This document shows, piece after piece, positions 63,757 through 64,000 of a stretch of 64,000 bases of DNA (position 1 is its first letter; each line of letters begins with the position of its first letter). Source of the stretch: Ichthyophis bannanicus. Taxonomy: Eukaryota > Chordata > Amphibia > Gymnophiona > Ichthyophiidae. The translations under genes were made by a program, and so were the position numbers. The notes beneath the pieces are model-generated. The model was not told where the DNA came from, did not search any database, and saw only the letters and a list, made by a program, of their open reading frames with translations. Location of the stretch: assembly GCA_033557465.1 (NCBI GenBank), contig CM066035.1, positions 898,101,309 to 898,165,308 on the forward strand, read 5' to 3'.

Positions 63757-64000
63757 TGTGTACCATTTTACCAACTCTGATGGGAGCAATTTTTGCCCAG
63801 GACACACTTGATCTCACTTGGGTAAATTGCTCTGAAGCTTGTCCTTCCCATATCTGGAGTCATGTTATACTGGACGCCTAGGCTGGAAGTCTAAGACGGT
63901 ATCTATTTGGTCCTTATTTCAATAAGGCAATACATGCGCCCAGGTGCCCTTATAAAATATGCTCCCAGATCTAGTCCCAGAAGTACACAATTGCTGATGC

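Noticed and set aside
1..64000. Host protein-coding exons
   Set aside because: No frame outside transposons showed a recognisable cellular domain with plausible splice borders. Short exons could still be missed by eye.

Overview
This window looks like intergenic DNA from a large, transposon-rich vertebrate genome. The mix of LINEs (CR1, L2, RTE, R4/Dong-like, L1/Tx1-like), a DIRS element, a piggyBac element, hAT elements, a Ty3/gypsy element with a SCAN-like Gag, and tRNA-derived SINEs with L2-like tails fits an amphibian best, perhaps a caecilian. The organism is inferred from repeat content only. I see no convincing host protein-coding gene, tRNA, rRNA or CRISPR array. Nearly all long open frames are pieces of transposons or come from low-complexity DNA.

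Layout. 1-560: RTE endonuclease fragment (-). 740-3600: CR1 LINE (+), broken up by an L2 fragment and by a tRNA-SINE that itself carries a hAT foldback. 4126-6237: a hAT-like element containing a second hAT element (4309-6093) with a perfect 8-bp target duplication and a C-rich tandem-repeat core. 7916-10274: a DNA transposon with terminal inverted repeats (TIRs) and a broken, uncharacterised transposase-like gene; a second copy lies at 28831-31722. 10385-16070: an R4/Dong-like LINE (+) interrupted by a piggyBac element in TTAA (10697-13288). 16190-22740: a DIRS element (-) riddled with SINE and L2 insertions. 22805-26447: a second member of the tandem-repeat hAT family, with perfect TTCCCCAT duplications and a large (GGGCT)n-rich core. 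26560-28330: L2 and RTE fragments and a 0.83-kb inverted-repeat element.

31730-35275: CR1 and L2 fragments. 35380-40570: a 5.2-kb L1/Tx1-like LINE (+) with a SINE between its ORFs. 41141-48117: a Ty3/gypsy element (-) with two LTRs and an ATAC target duplication. It encodes Gag (SCAN-like), protease and integrase but no reverse transcriptase, and its LTR carries a 293-codon open frame. 48118-52810: a diverged repeat interrupted by a hAT element (49529-51472), which itself contains a 1.5-kb foldback (49599-51102) with a hammerhead-ribozyme-like motif. 52970-54720: another relative of the tandem-repeat family. 55690-57285: CR1 3' end split by a solo LTR. 57290-60645: L2 (-) and CR1 (+/-) pieces in a rearranged, partly palindromic arrangement. 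60760-64000: mostly unrecognised sequence with short MITEs.

The strongest leads are the two-copy transposon with an uncharacterised DDE-like protein, the hammerhead-like foldback with 12-bp target duplications, the RT-less SCAN-Gag LTR element with its LTR open frame, and the modular hAT family whose core is a G-rich minisatellite resembling immunoglobulin switch pentamers. All of these rest on reading by eye; no alignments or database searches were run.
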